A stretch of 64,000 nucleotides of DNA from Streptomyces sp. V4I2 (GCF_030817655.1 NZ_JAUSZM010000003.1:4340001-4404000), one strand, 5' to 3'; positions 1 to 7,921 are shown, numbered from the stretch's first letter. Notes: generated by a model from the letters alone, not told the origin. Numbers and translations: made by a program.

Positions 1-415
1 CGTCGGCCCAGCGCTCGCCGAGGGGCGCGGCGAACAGCTGGTGGGAGAGGAGCTCGTTGGCCTGTCCGCCGATCTGCGTGTTGGAGAACGTGTGGTAGAG
101 CAGGAAGAACGCGGGCAGCTGGAACAGGCTCGGCATACAGCCCGACAGCGGCGACACCTTCTCCTCGGCGTGCAGCTCCATCACGGCCTTCTGAAGCTTC
201 TGGGGGTCCTTCCCGTGCTTCTTCTTCAGCTCCGCGACCTTCGGCTGGAGCGCGGCCCGGGCCTTCTGTCCGCGCGCGGCGGCCCGGGACAGGGGATGCA
301 CGAGGAGTCGTACGAACGCGGTGATCAGGACGATCGCGGCGGCGGCCGCGGTGGCTCCGAACAGCGGCTGGAGCAGGTCGGCGAGGTGCCGGACCAGATC
401 GGCGAAAACGGACAT
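1..415 (-). CDS. yidC: YidC/Oxa1-family membrane protein insertase, 3' part cut by window start
   Basis: Membrane insertase that helps proteins enter or fold in the cytoplasmic membrane. The visible 138 residues begin at an ATG and include an N-terminal hydrophobic segment (about residues 20-38), a positively charged cytoplasmic loop rich in Lys and Glu ending in 'KVSPLSGCMPSLFQLP', and the start of the next membrane segment 'AFFLLYHTF'. That loop plus the 'SG C ... LFQLP' signature is typical of Oxa1/YidC. The C-terminal transmembrane segments lie outside the window. It has no large periplasmic domain, as expected for a Gram-positive type. The DUF6412 gene lies upstream on the same strand, an arrangement I associate with the second YidC paralogue of streptomycetes rather than the oriC-linked copy (inference). 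Confidence 0.9.
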   Translation of the reverse strand, partial: MSVFADLVRHLADLLQPLFGATAAAAAIVLITAFVRLLVHPLSRAAARGQKARAALQPKVAELKKKHGKDPQKLQKAVMELHAEEKVSPLSGCMPSLFQLPAFFLLYHTFSNTQIGGQANELLSHQLFAAPLGERWAD

Positions 416-502
416 GGGTGAGCCCTCCGAGGGTCTCGTCGTGCCGGGGTGAGGAGTGAGTCGGCATGACGACCCGCGCGGGGTCGGACTCGTAAGAGGT
501 GC

Positions 503-550
503 CCTACGGCCTTACTGGCCTACGGCCTTACTGCCCTACGGCCTTACTGC
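503..550. repeat. three tandem 16-bp repeats
   Basis: Three head-to-tail copies of a 16-bp unit, CCTACGGCCTTACTGS (503-518, 519-534, 535-550), followed by a degenerate fourth unit to about 566 that runs into the 3' end of the DUF6412 gene. The unit length is not a multiple of three and the array lies between the DUF6412 stop codon and yidC. Role unknown; slippage-prone array. Confidence 0.85.
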
Positions 551-559
551 CCTGCTGCC

Positions 560-883
560 TTACGGCAGGCCCCACGCGACGGTCGCCGGGAGGGCGTGTC
601 CCGGCGCTCGGGGGCGGGTGCGTCCCCTGGCGTCGGGGTCGCGTTGGGGCAGGAACGCCGTACGGAGGTCACGGTCGCGGATGGCCGTACGCACCCTGGT
701 GGGCGGGACGGCGAGCGCGGAGCGCGAGGCGACGAGCGAGCAGACGGCGAACGCGGAGCCGGCCGCGGCGGTCGCGGCGAGCGCGACGGTGGCGGAGAGG
801 CTGCCGGCGTCGAGCAGCACGACGTCGAGGAAGAGGATCAGCAGGAGGGCGGCGGGGCGAAGCTTCGACACCGTACGGATCAC
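560..883 (-). CDS. DUF6412 family small membrane protein
   Basis: A 107-residue protein of unknown function. After a short basic N-terminus (VIRTVSKLRP) there are two hydrophobic segments, roughly residues 9-22 and 26-48, then a basic tail rich in Arg and Pro ending about 50 residues later. I chose the GTG start at 881-883 because a good ribosome-binding site (AGGGGAGGG) lies just upstream; an in-frame ATG 33 nt earlier has none. It precedes yidC on the same strand about 145 nt away and is probably co-transcribed, which fits the recurrent DUF6412-YidC pairing in actinomycetes. Assignment to DUF6412 rests on overall pattern and context, not on a search. Confidence 0.7.
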   Translation of the reverse strand: MIRTVSKLRPAALLLILFLDVVLLDAGSLSATVALAATAAAGSAFAVCSLVASRSALAVPPTRVRTAIRDRDLRTAFLPQRDPDARGRTRPRAPGHALPATVAWGLP

Positions 884-964
884 GCTCGGCCCTCCCCTCT
901 CACGTCTGCATCTCACGTCTGCTGGCTCTACTCGTCCTGCCCTTGGTTATACCTGATCGACTGG

Positions 965-1492
965 TTATACCTGATCGACCAGGACAGGCTGCAACAGCCG
1001 CCTGGGCTTCAGCAGCGCCCGGCTGACCGGATCCGCCGGGTCCGGATCGAGTCCGGGGCCCGGCTCCATGAGGACGTCCTCGACCGGTACGACGGTCGCG
1101 CAGGCGGGGCATTCGCCGTACGGGCCGAGTTCCGTGCCGCAGTCCGCGTGCCGGAAGTAGCGCAGCTGGGCCGCGGAGAAGTGCTCGCGACCCCACAGGC
1201 CGAGCGAGCGCACGGTGGGCCACAGCGCGATGGCGCGGGCGGTGACGACGTACTCGTCGCGCGGCGGCGACTCCTGATAGCGGCGCTTCTCCAGGATCCC
1301 CGCGGCGGTGAGTGTGTGGAGGCGGTCGGCCAGGACGGCGCGCGGGATGCCGAGGTGGACGAGGAAGTCCTTGTAGCGGCGGACGCCGTAGAGCGCGTCG
1401 CGGATCACCAGGAGCGTCCACCGCTCGCCGACGATCTCGAGCGCGCGGGCGATCGAGCACTCCTGTGTCACGTAGTCCTTGCCCAGTGCCAT
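965..1492 (-). CDS. HxlR-family winged-helix transcriptional regulator
   Basis: A 175-residue regulator with the HxlR/MarR-like winged helix in residues 10-100. Recognisable features are the N-terminal 'CSIARALEIVGERWTLLVI' helix with the Cys that many HxlR proteins keep, the recognition region 'FLVHLGIPRAVLADRLHTL', and the wing before 'DEYVVT'. A C-terminal extension has two Cys pairs (HADCG... and ECPAC), suggesting metal or redox sensing (inference). It is divergent from an MFS exporter; the shared region carries palindromic operators. The ATG at 1490-1492 is used; GTG at 1499-1501 is an alternative and neither has a strong ribosome-binding site. Likely represses itself and the exporter. 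Confidence 0.88.
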   Translation of the reverse strand: MALGKDYVTQECSIARALEIVGERWTLLVIRDALYGVRRYKDFLVHLGIPRAVLADRLHTLTAAGILEKRRYQESPPRDEYVVTARAIALWPTVRSLGLWGREHFSAAQLRYFRHADCGTELGPYGECPACATVVPVEDVLMEPGPGLDPDPADPVSRALLKPRRLLQPVLVDQV

Positions 1493-1519
1493 GGCGTCCA
1501 CTGTAACCACTTTGCGAGG

Positions 1520-1540
1520 GGTTGGTTCAATGAACGAACC
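1520..1540. promoter_or_regulatory. palindromic operator between hxlR-like gene and MFS gene
   Basis: A 21-bp near-perfect palindrome: 9 of 10 arm positions pair around a central A, inner core GTTCAATGAAC. It lies between the divergent genes, 28 nt upstream of the HxlR start codon. The 17-bp core GGTTCAATGAACGAACC recurs downstream at 1569. Probable binding site of the HxlR-type regulator (inference). Confidence 0.7.
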
Positions 1541-1561
1541 GATGCTGCTACGGTACGTCGC

Positions 1562-2974
1562 ATGGCCAGGTTCAGTGAACGAACCCTCGTCGACATCGAG
1601 GCTCCCCGCACCGCACCCGAACCGGAGGTGCCCCCACGCCCCGCCGCCACCCTGGCCCTCACCAGCGCCGCCACCGCCGTCGCCCTGATGACGTACACCG
1701 CGCCGATGGTCACCCTCCCCGAGACCGCCGCCGCCCTGCACACCCCGCTGTCCGCCCAGGCATGGCTCCTGAACGGCACCCCGCTGGGCCTGGCCGCGCT
1801 CCTCCTGGTCGCCGGCACCCTCGCCGACGACTACGGCCGCCGCCGGCTCTTCGTCTCCGGCACCCTCGCCCTCGGCATCACCACCGCCCTCGGCGCCCTC
1901 GCCTCCACGACCTGGCTGTTCACCCTGGCCCGGGTCGCCCAGGGCGCGGCCAGCGCGGCCCTCCTCGCGAGCAGCCTCGGCCTGATCGTCCACGCGCACC
2001 CGACGCCGACCGCGAGACTCCGGGCCACCGGGGTGTGGGGCGCGTTCGTGAGCGGCGGCATCGCGCTCGGTCCGGTCGTCACCGGGGCGATACCGAACTG
2101 GCGGGTGGCATACGGCGTCCTGGGCGCGGCCTCGCTGATCGTGGCGGCCCTGGCGGCCCGCACGCTGACCGAGTCCCGCGCCCCGCGCGGCGGCCGCCCC
2201 GACCTCCTCGGCGCGGTGACCTTCGGACTGGCGCTGGTCGCGCTCGTGGCGGCCCTGACCCTGGGCCGGGACGGCTGGCTGCGCGCCCCGGTGGGCCTGT
2301 TGCTGCTGGCGGCCGTCCTCCTGCTGGGGCTCTTCGCCGTCGTGGAGCGACGCATCCGTACGCCGATGATCGACCTCGGTCTCTTCCGCAGCCCCCGCTT
2401 CCTCGCCTCCTCCCTCGGCGGCCTCTTCACCGGCCTCGCCGTGATCGGCCTGTTCAGCTTCCTGCCGGCGCTGCTGCAACAGACCCTCGGACTGTCCGCG
2501 ATGGACACGGCATGGCTGTTCCTGCTCTGGTCGGGCCTGTCGTTCGCGGTCGCCCTGCAGGCGCGGCGACTGGCCGGCCGCGTCCCCCATCGCCTGCAAC
2601 TGGCCCTCGGTTTCGTCCTGCACGCCGCCGGCACCCTCACCATGCTCGGCGCCCTCGACGCGGGCTCCTGGCCCCGCCTGCTGCCCGGCCTCGTGATCGC
2701 CGGAGTGGGCAGCGGCCTGCTGAACGCCGCGCTGCCGCTGCTCGCCGTGGAGTCGGTGCCGGCCGGGCGGGCGGCGATGGGCTCGGGAGCACAGCAGACG
2801 TTCCGCTACATCGGCTCCTGCGCCGGAGTCGCCCTCACCATCGCCCTCGCGACGTCGACGGGCGGCGGCGGGATCGCCGGGCTGGCGCACGGGGCCGACA
2901 TCGCGATGGTGGTGTCGGCGGGGCTGGCGCTGGTGGCGGCGGTGGGTGTGGGGGTGGCCCGGGAGCGGGCGTGA
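1562..2974 (+). CDS. MFS drug-resistance-type transporter
   Basis: A 470-residue major facilitator with a hydrophobic pattern of about 14 transmembrane segments (DHA2-like EmrB/QacA architecture). The loop 2-3 signature is 'GTLADDYGRRRLF' (G-x-L-A-D-x-x-G-R-R), and 'WGAFVSGGIALGPVVTGAI' resembles antiporter motif C. Probably exports small toxic compounds by proton antiport. The ATG at 1562 is followed at codons 3-8 by a second copy of the operator found upstream, so repressor binding may cover the start of the gene. Divergent from the HxlR regulator, which most likely controls it. No substrate can be named. Confidence 0.88.
   Translation: MARFSERTLVDIEAPRTAPEPEVPPRPAATLALTSAATAVALMTYTAPMVTLPETAAALHTPLSAQAWLLNGTPLGLAALLLVAGTLADDYGRRRLFVSGTLALGITTALGALASTTWLFTLARVAQGAASAALLASSLGLIVHAHPTPTARLRATGVWGAFVSGGIALGPVVTGAIPNWRVAYGVLGAASLIVAALAARTLTESRAPRGGRPDLLGAVTFGLALVALVAALTLGRDGWLRAPVGLLLLAAVLLLGLFAVVERRIRTPMIDLGLFRSPRFLASSLGGLFTGLAVIGLFSFLPALLQQTLGLSAMDTAWLFLLWSGLSFAVALQARRLAGRVPHRLQLALGFVLHAAGTLTMLGALDAGSWPRLLPGLVIAGVGSGLLNAALPLLAVESVPAGRAAMGSGAQQTFRYIGSCAGVALTIALATSTGGGGIAGLAHGADIAMVVSAGLALVAAVGVGVARERA
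1569..1585. promoter_or_regulatory. second operator copy, inside the MFS coding start
   Basis: Seventeen bases, GGTTCAGTGAACGAACC, repeat the core of the upstream palindrome with one substitution, at a start-to-start distance of 45 bp. It lies within codons 3-8 of the MFS gene. The inner GTTCA-G-TGAAC palindrome is intact, but the outer left arm is lost. Likely a secondary regulator site. Confidence 0.6.
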
Positions 2975-3049
2975 GTCCTTCCTGGTGCCCCGGCCCAGCG
3001 GTTGCCTGGCGGTGGCCCAGCAGTGGTCCAGCAATGGTCTGGCAATGGC

Positions 3050-3850
3050 CTAGCGGGGCCGCATGGAGATGAGCTTGCCCCAGACCACCAGCCGGTACTT
3101 GGAGGTGTACTCCGGGGTGCAGGTGGTGAGCGTGAGGTAGTACCCGGGGTCGCTGTAGCCGTAGGCGGGACGGACGGCGGAGCGCGGGACGGGCCGGATC
3201 ACGCCGCCGTCACCGGCCGAGGTCTGCGGAAGCGTGGCGTCGACGGCGTACGTGTAGACCGCGCTCCGGGTCTCGACCTCGACGGTGTCCTTCGGCCGGA
3301 GCCGGTTGATGTACCGGAAGGGCTCGCCGTGCGTGTTGCGGTGCCCGGCGAGCGCGAAGTTCCCGGCCTGGCCGGGCTGTTGGGTGCCGGCGTAGTGGCC
3401 GACGTACCCCTTGTTGAGGACCCCGCCCTTGCTCGTCCCTTCGGCGACGGGGACGCGGAGGTCGAGGCGGGGGATGGTGAGGATGGCGTAGGCGCGGGAC
3501 CAGTCGGGGCGGGGGGAGCCGGAGCGGGGGGAGTCGGCGCCTGCGGGCCTCTCCGGCGAGGCGGCCGGGTCGGTCGTACGGGGCTCGATGGCCGTAGGCT
3601 CCGTGGCCGTGGGTGACGGGGCGGGCTCGGCGTCGCCCTCGGCGCCGCTGACGTCCCACTCCCGCTCCAGCGCCCGCACCTCCCGCTCGGCCCCCTCCCT
3701 GGCCTCCCGGTTGGTCCACCACACCTGATGGACGACGAACAGCAGAAGCACGACCCCGACGGTGACGAGGGTTTCCCCGCCGGTCCACACCAGGCGCCGG
3801 ACCAGGGCGCGGCGCCGCCGGGTGCCGTGCCGTACGACGGGAACGCGCAT
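3050..3850 (-). CDS. class E sortase
   Basis: A 266-residue membrane-bound transpeptidase that anchors secreted proteins to the cell wall after cleaving an LAxTG-type signal. The N-terminus is cytoplasmic and Arg-rich, one transmembrane segment spans about residues 24-45, and a Pro/Thr/Glu-rich linker (75-115) leads to the sortase fold. The catalytic triad is visible: His170 in 'LAGHRNTHG', Cys244 in 'TLTTCTPEY', Arg253 in 'KYRLVVW'. I use the ATG at 3848-3850, which has GGAGGAGG upstream, rather than an earlier ATG with a low-complexity leader. The gene stands alone with no pilin or sorted substrate beside it; one LAxTG protein is encoded 24 kb away in this window. Confidence 0.93.
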   Translation of the reverse strand: MRVPVVRHGTRRRRALVRRLVWTGGETLVTVGVVLLLFVVHQVWWTNREAREGAEREVRALEREWDVSGAEGDAEPAPSPTATEPTAIEPRTTDPAASPERPAGADSPRSGSPRPDWSRAYAILTIPRLDLRVPVAEGTSKGGVLNKGYVGHYAGTQQPGQAGNFALAGHRNTHGEPFRYINRLRPKDTVEVETRSAVYTYAVDATLPQTSAGDGGVIRPVPRSAVRPAYGYSDPGYYLTLTTCTPEYTSKYRLVVWGKLISMRPR

Positions 3851-4164
3851 CGGTGCACCGCCTCCTCCCCCGGGCCGCCCGCACCGGCCGCCCGCACGAT
3901 AGGGGCCGAGGCCGCAAGTAGCCAGAGCCCCGTCCACGTCTCCGGACCTCCAGGTCGCTTGTGACGGCGGCCTGTTCGGCACCTCGCACAGTTACCTCCC
4001 CCTTCCTTCCCCTTCCTCCACAGGTTTGGAAAAGGGCTGTGGAAAAGGGCCGTCACACCCCTCGACAACCCCACACGCAACACCCGATGCTTCGTCGTGG
4101 CATGAACGGGACAGGCCGCCACGACGCCGGTTCAGGGCCGTCGTCGATTCGAATCGGAGAAGCC
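3851..4164. other. 314-nt intergenic region with short direct repeats
   Basis: Divergent spacer between the sortase and the secreted glycosidase. It contains two 11-bp direct repeats, TGGAAAAGGGC at 4027-4037 and 4040-4050, and a pyrimidine-rich stretch at about 3997-4020. No gene, RNA or clear promoter could be supported. The glycosidase start has a purine-rich GGAGAAG about 8 nt upstream. Confidence 0.5.
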
Positions 4165-5637
4165 ATGATCCGACGTAGAACACTGCTCACGGCCGCGGGC
4201 GGGACGCTCCTCGGCAGCGCCCTGGCGACCGGCACCGCCCACGCGGACGCCACGATCGCCGTGAACCCCGGCACGTCGTACGGCACTTGGGAGGGCTGGG
4301 GCACCTCCCTGGCCTGGTGGGCCAACGTCTTCGGTTCCCGCAACGACTTCGCGGACGCCTTCTTCACCACCAACTCGGTGACGTACAACGGCACGACGCT
4401 CCCCGGCCTGGGCCTCAACATCGCCCGCTACAACCTCGGCGCGTGCAGCTCGAACACCGTGGGCGGCGAGTCGATGGTCGCGTCGCCCAACATCCCCGCC
4501 TTCAAGCAGATCGAGGGCTTCTGGCAGGACTGGAACAACGAGGACCCCACCTCCTCGGCCTGGGACTGGACGGCGGACGCCAACCAGCGCGCGATGCTGC
4601 AGAAGGCGGTCCAGCGCGGCGCGACGACCGAGCTGTTCGCCAACTCCCCCATGTGGTGGATGTGCGCGAACCACAACCCGTCCGGCGCCGCGGGCGGCGG
4701 CAACAACCTCCAGACCTGGAACTACCGCCAGCACGCCTCCCACCTGGCCGCGACCGCCCTCTACGCCAGGAACAACTGGGGCGTGAACTTCGCGACGGTG
4801 GACCCCTTCAACGAGCCGGCCGCCTCCTGGTGGACCGCCACCGGCACCCAGGAGGGCTGCCACATGGACCCGGCGGTCCAGGCAGCCGTACTCCCCTACA
4901 TGCGCAGCGAGTTGGACAAGCGCGGCCTCACGGGCCTGCGCATCGCCGCGTCCGACGAGACGAACATCGACACGGCCCGCTCCACCTGGGCCTCCTTCAA
5001 CTCCTCCACGAAGGCCCTGGTCAGCCAGGTGAACGTGCACGGCTACCAGGGCTCCGGCGGCCGCCGCGACCTCCTCTACACGGACGTCGTCACGACCTCC
5101 GGCAAGAAGCTCTGGAACTCGGAGACGGGCGACAGCGACGGCACCGGCCTCACCATGGCCTCGAACCTCTGCTACGACTTCCGCTGGCTTCACCCCACCG
5201 CCTGGGTCTACTGGCAGGTCATGGACCCCTCGACGGGCTGGGCGATGATCGCGTACAACCAGAACACCCTCCAGCCGACGACCGTCCAGCCCAAGTACTA
5301 CGTAATGGCCCAGTTCAGCCGCCACATCCGCCCGGGCATGCGCATCCTCGACACGGGTGTCAGCTACGCGGCGGCGGCCTACGACGCGGCGGCGAGGCGC
5401 CTGGTGATCGTGGCGGTGAACACATCCACCTCCGCCCAGACCCTCACCTTCGACCTCTCCCGCTTCACAACGGTGACGGGCGGCTCGAGCGGCCTGGTCC
5501 CCCGCTGGAACACCGTCACGACGGGCGGGGACAAGTACGCGGCGTACTCGGACACGCGGCTGAGCGGCAAGTCGGTGGCGGTGCCGTTCGCGGCGAAGGC
5601 GGTGCAGACGTTGCAGATCGACGGGGTGACGATCTAG
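4165..5637 (+). CDS. secreted GH30-type endo-beta-1,6-galactanase-like glycosidase
   Basis: A 490-residue secreted glycoside hydrolase. The signal sequence starts MIRRRTLL with a hydrophobic stretch and AHA cleavage site near residue 27; the Arg pair suggests Tat export. The (beta/alpha)8 catalytic domain follows, starting 'WEGWGTSLAWWA', with Glu217 in 'VDPFNEP' as probable acid/base and Glu320 in 'WNSETGD' as probable nucleophile. A C-terminal beta-sandwich (about 390-490) completes a GH30-like architecture. Overall sequence resembles the endo-beta-1,6-galactanase group (GH30 subfamily 5), which degrades arabinogalactan side chains. The subfamily call is from memory of the pattern and needs a search; glycoside hydrolase identity is firm. 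Confidence 0.82.
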   Translation: MIRRRTLLTAAGGTLLGSALATGTAHADATIAVNPGTSYGTWEGWGTSLAWWANVFGSRNDFADAFFTTNSVTYNGTTLPGLGLNIARYNLGACSSNTVGGESMVASPNIPAFKQIEGFWQDWNNEDPTSSAWDWTADANQRAMLQKAVQRGATTELFANSPMWWMCANHNPSGAAGGGNNLQTWNYRQHASHLAATALYARNNWGVNFATVDPFNEPAASWWTATGTQEGCHMDPAVQAAVLPYMRSELDKRGLTGLRIAASDETNIDTARSTWASFNSSTKALVSQVNVHGYQGSGGRRDLLYTDVVTTSGKKLWNSETGDSDGTGLTMASNLCYDFRWLHPTAWVYWQVMDPSTGWAMIAYNQNTLQPTTVQPKYYVMAQFSRHIRPGMRILDTGVSYAAAAYDAAARRLVIVAVNTSTSAQTLTFDLSRFTTVTGGSSGLVPRWNTVTTGGDKYAAYSDTRLSGKSVAVPFAAKAVQTLQIDGVTI

Positions 5638-5688
5638 GCAGGCAGCGGGGTCCGGGGACGCCGGTCGCGTGCCCGCTGGGGCGGTGTG

Positions 5689-6267
5689 TCAGACCATTGC
5701 GAGCCGGTCCACCAGCAGCTCCACCCTGCGCTCGGCGTACTCCGGTGGCAGCCGGCCCGACCGGGTCAGGGTCGCGAAGCCGTGCAGGGACGCCCAGAAC
5801 ACCTCGGTGAAAACGCCGGGGTGGACGCCGCCCCCGGCGACCTCTTCGAGACTCTCCAGCAGGGCGGCGAAGGCGTCCTTCAGCAGCTCGGGGGTGTCCT
5901 CCTGCGCGAACGCCAGGCCGCCGTCGAGCTGGAACAGCGCATCGTAGACCGCCGGGCTGCTCGCGGCGAAGTCGAGGTAGGCGTGGGCAAGGGCAGTGAC
6001 ACGGGCGCGCGGGTCGTCCACGGCGGAAGTCGCGGCCCGCAGCGCCGCGGCCATCTCGGCGGCTCCCTCGAGGGCGACGGCGCCGATGATCTCGCGCTTG
6101 CCGCGGAAGTGGCTGTAGAGGACGGGTTGGCTGTACTCGATGCGCTCGGCGAGCCGACGCGTGGTGACCGCGTCCCAGCCCTGCTGCTCGGCGAGTTCGC
6201 GAGCCGTCGCCACGATGAGGCGCTCGCGGACCGCCCGTTCGCGCTCCTTGCGTTCCTGAACCGACAT
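5689..6267 (-). CDS. TetR/AcrR-family transcriptional regulator
   Basis: A 192-residue repressor. The N-terminal helix-turn-helix spans about residues 15-62, with 'WDAVTTRRLAERIEYSQPVLYSHFRGKREII' marking the recognition and following helices (quoted in part: TTRRLAERI, QPVLYSHF). The all-helical C-terminal ligand and dimerisation domain has no sequence hint of its ligand. It is divergent from the DUF1772 gene. Two identical-arm palindromes (CTAGC-N3-GCTAG) lie in the shared region and are its probable operators, so it likely controls itself and the membrane protein. The ATG at 6265-6267 sits 10 bp from the first operator. Confidence 0.9.
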   Translation of the reverse strand: MSVQERKERERAVRERLIVATARELAEQQGWDAVTTRRLAERIEYSQPVLYSHFRGKREIIGAVALEGAAEMAAALRAATSAVDDPRARVTALAHAYLDFAASSPAVYDALFQLDGGLAFAQEDTPELLKDAFAALLESLEEVAGGGVHPGVFTEVFWASLHGFATLTRSGRLPPEYAERRVELLVDRLAMV

Positions 6268-6276
6268 GATTCGATG

Positions 6277-6289
6277 CTAGCACCGCTAG
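6277..6289. promoter_or_regulatory. TetR-type operator 1
   Basis: CTAGCACCGCTAG, a palindrome with 5-bp arms and a 3-nt centre, just upstream of the TetR gene start. Matched by a second copy at 6328-6340 with a different centre. A site here would occlude the regulator's own translation initiation region or promoter. Confidence 0.7.
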
Positions 6290-6327
6290 ACAAGGGAGCG
6301 GCGGTAGTGTTAGCGTTGCCTCATAAG

Positions 6328-6340
6328 CTAGCAACGCTAG
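6328..6340. promoter_or_regulatory. TetR-type operator 2
   Basis: CTAGCAACGCTAG, same arms as operator 1, centre-to-centre distance 51 bp. It lies 16 bp upstream of the DUF1772 start codon, overlapping its ribosome-binding region. A half-site TTAGCGTTGC occurs between the two at about 6310-6319. Confidence 0.7.
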
Positions 6341-6356
6341 ACACAGGAGGATCGGC

Positions 6357-6803
6357 ATGCTCAGCGCACTCCAGGTCATCACCACCGTGGTCGTCGGCGT
6401 GATGGTGGGGGTGGAGTTCTCCGTCCCCGTCTTCACCAACCCGATCATCAACGCACTCCCCGAGGACGCCGGCCAACTCGCCCGCGCCGACGGAGGCCGG
6501 AGGGGCGGCTCCGTGATGCCGGTCTGGTACATCGGCTCACTCGCCCTCGTCGCGGTCTGGGCCATCGCCGGATGGCACCACGACGGCACCGGCCTCGTCG
6601 TCACCGCCGGCGCGCTGCTGATCGTCAGCGTGGTCATGTCGATCCTGCTGCTGGTCCCGATCAACAACCGGGTCAAGACGTGGACCCCCGAGAACCGGCC
6701 CGAGGACTGGAAGGAGCAGATGACGCGTTGGGACCGCTGGCACTACGTCCGCGTCGCCGTCATCGTCGCCGCCTTCGCCCTGCTGGTCGCCGCCCTCGTC
6801 TGA
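6357..6803 (+). CDS. DUF1772-family integral membrane protein
   Basis: A 148-residue protein with four predicted transmembrane segments (about residues 5-28, 53-72, 78-100 and 127-147). The DUF1772 pattern is visible: an early 'NPIINALP', a central hydrophobic pair, 'VPINNRVKTW' and a conserved 'W...RW..WHYVRV' before the last segment. Function is unknown for the family. The start ATG has a strong CAGGAGG 8 nt upstream. It is divergent from a TetR gene and covered by paired operators, so expression is probably inducible. Confidence 0.85.
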   Translation: MLSALQVITTVVVGVMVGVEFSVPVFTNPIINALPEDAGQLARADGGRRGGSVMPVWYIGSLALVAVWAIAGWHHDGTGLVVTAGALLIVSVVMSILLLVPINNRVKTWTPENRPEDWKEQMTRWDRWHYVRVAVIVAAFALLVAALV

Positions 6804-6928
6804 GCCCGCGGGCCGGCTCCGCACCGGTGGCGCACGATCCCCGCTCCCCGGGCGGCAGCGGGCCGCCGAAATCCCGACATCCGGGAATGCAGCTGCCGCT
6901 GAGAGCCCGCAACTGCGATCCCGGCAAG

Positions 6929-7155
6929 CTACGTTCCTCGATGACCTGCGCGGCTCTCGGCGCTGGTTCGAGTGAGGCCTTTGATCCAGATCACCAGGGC
7001 ACGCAGGTGAAGCCCGGCCAGGTAGCTTTCCGGGGTCTTGTCGTAGCGGGTCGCGATGGGTCTCGTCGTAGCGGGTCGCGATGCCCCGCCACGCCTTGAG
7101 CTTGTTGATCAGGCGCTCGACGGTCTTCCTCTCCTTGTAGAGCTCGGCTCGTGGT
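6929..7155 (-). pseudogene. IS5-type transposase 3' remnant A
   Basis: Decayed C-terminal end of an IS5-family transposase. Reading leftward from about 7142 gives 'LYKERKTVERLINKLKAWRG' and 'IATRYD', the family's C-terminal catalytic region with the conserved Glu. A 25-bp tandem duplication at about 7037-7085 then shifts the frame; in the shifted frame the tail resumes as 'SYLAGLHLRALVIWIKGLTR' (partly inferred). No N-terminal half, intact start or terminal inverted repeat was found. A second copy of the same region lies inverted at 8921-9073, so the SDR/XRE pair is bracketed by two remnants. Confidence 0.85.
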
Positions 7156-7222
7156 CGACGGGGCGTCCCCCAACTTCGTGGGTTCCTCGTCACCTGAAAT
7201 GGCTGATCCGGCACGGCCGGTT

Positions 7223-7921
7223 TCAGGACCAGGCGATCTCGCCATGGCGGGCGACGAAGCGTCCGGTGCCGGCGCCGGGCTCCTCGGTGGCAAGGGCGAC
7301 GATCGCGTCCGTGCCCTCGGTGACGGTCTGGAAGCCGCTGTGACCGTTGAGGTCGGTCGCGGTGTAGCCGGGGTCGGCGGCGTTGACACGGATGCCCTTG
7401 AGCCCCTTGGCGTACTGCGTGGTCAACATCGTCAGGGCCGCCTTCGAGGAGGTGTACAGCGGCGCGATGACGTGCGACTCGGGCCGGTCGGGGTCGTGGG
7501 TGAGGGCGAGGGAGCCCATGCCGCTGCTGACGTTGACGATCACAGGATCGTCCGAGCGGCGCAGCAGCGGCAAGAACGCGGTGGTGGTGCGGACCACGCC
7601 GATGACGTTGACGTCGAGGACGGCGCGGGCGTCAGCGGCGGTGAGGTCGCTGGGATCGCCGAGGGGGCCGTGCACACCGGCGTTGTTGATCAGGACGTCG
7701 ATCCTGCCCTCGTGTTCGGCGACGTTCGCGGCCGCGGCGGCCACGGACGCGTCGTCGGTCACGTCGATGGGGACGTAGCGTGCGCCGAGCGCGGCGGCGG
7801 CCTCCTCGCCCTGCTCGCGGTTGCGGGCTCCGACGAGCACGGTGTGGCCACACTCGATCAGGCGGCGGGCGGTCTCGCGGCCAAGACCCTTGTTGGCTCC
7901 GGTGATGAAGGTGATCGTCAT
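7223..7921 (-). CDS. short-chain dehydrogenase/reductase (SDR) family oxidoreductase
   Basis: A 232-residue classical SDR that probably reduces or oxidises a small carbonyl or alcohol with NAD(P)H. The nucleotide-binding motif TGANKGLG is at residues 7-14, the structural NNAG motif follows 'IDVLINNAG', the catalytic Ser is in 'NVSSGMGSL', and YxxxK is 'YTSSK'. An Arg after the second strand (VGARNREQ) suggests NADP preference (inference). Start ATG at 7919-7921. Divergent from an MmyB-type XRE regulator that is its likely controller, and flanked by IS5 remnants, suggesting the pair moved together. Confidence 0.92.
   Translation of the reverse strand: MTITFITGANKGLGRETARRLIECGHTVLVGARNREQGEEAAAALGARYVPIDVTDDASVAAAAANVAEHEGRIDVLINNAGVHGPLGDPSDLTAADARAVLDVNVIGVVRTTTAFLPLLRRSDDPVIVNVSSGMGSLALTHDPDRPESHVIAPLYTSSKAALTMLTTQYAKGLKGIRVNAADPGYTATDLNGHSGFQTVTEGTDAIVALATEEPGAGTGRFVARHGEIAWS

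Noticed and set aside
503..566. CRISPR-like array
   Set aside because: Units are 16 bp and directly adjacent with no spacers; no cas genes in the window.
965..3034. Long leftward open frame of 689 codons across the MFS gene
   Set aside because: Only its last 175 codons (HxlR) have family features. The rest is the complementary frame of the MFS gene and is Arg/Gly/Ala-rich.
3005..3057. Imperfect repeats of GGCCTGGCAATGG type after the MFS gene
   Set aside because: Too degenerate to define a unit, with no dyad symmetry; likely low-complexity drift.
4027..4050. TGTGGAAAA/TTTTCCACA-like sequences resembling DnaA boxes
   Set aside because: Only two or three loose matches, no dnaA or dnaN nearby, and not clustered like oriC. 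They are better described as short direct repeats.
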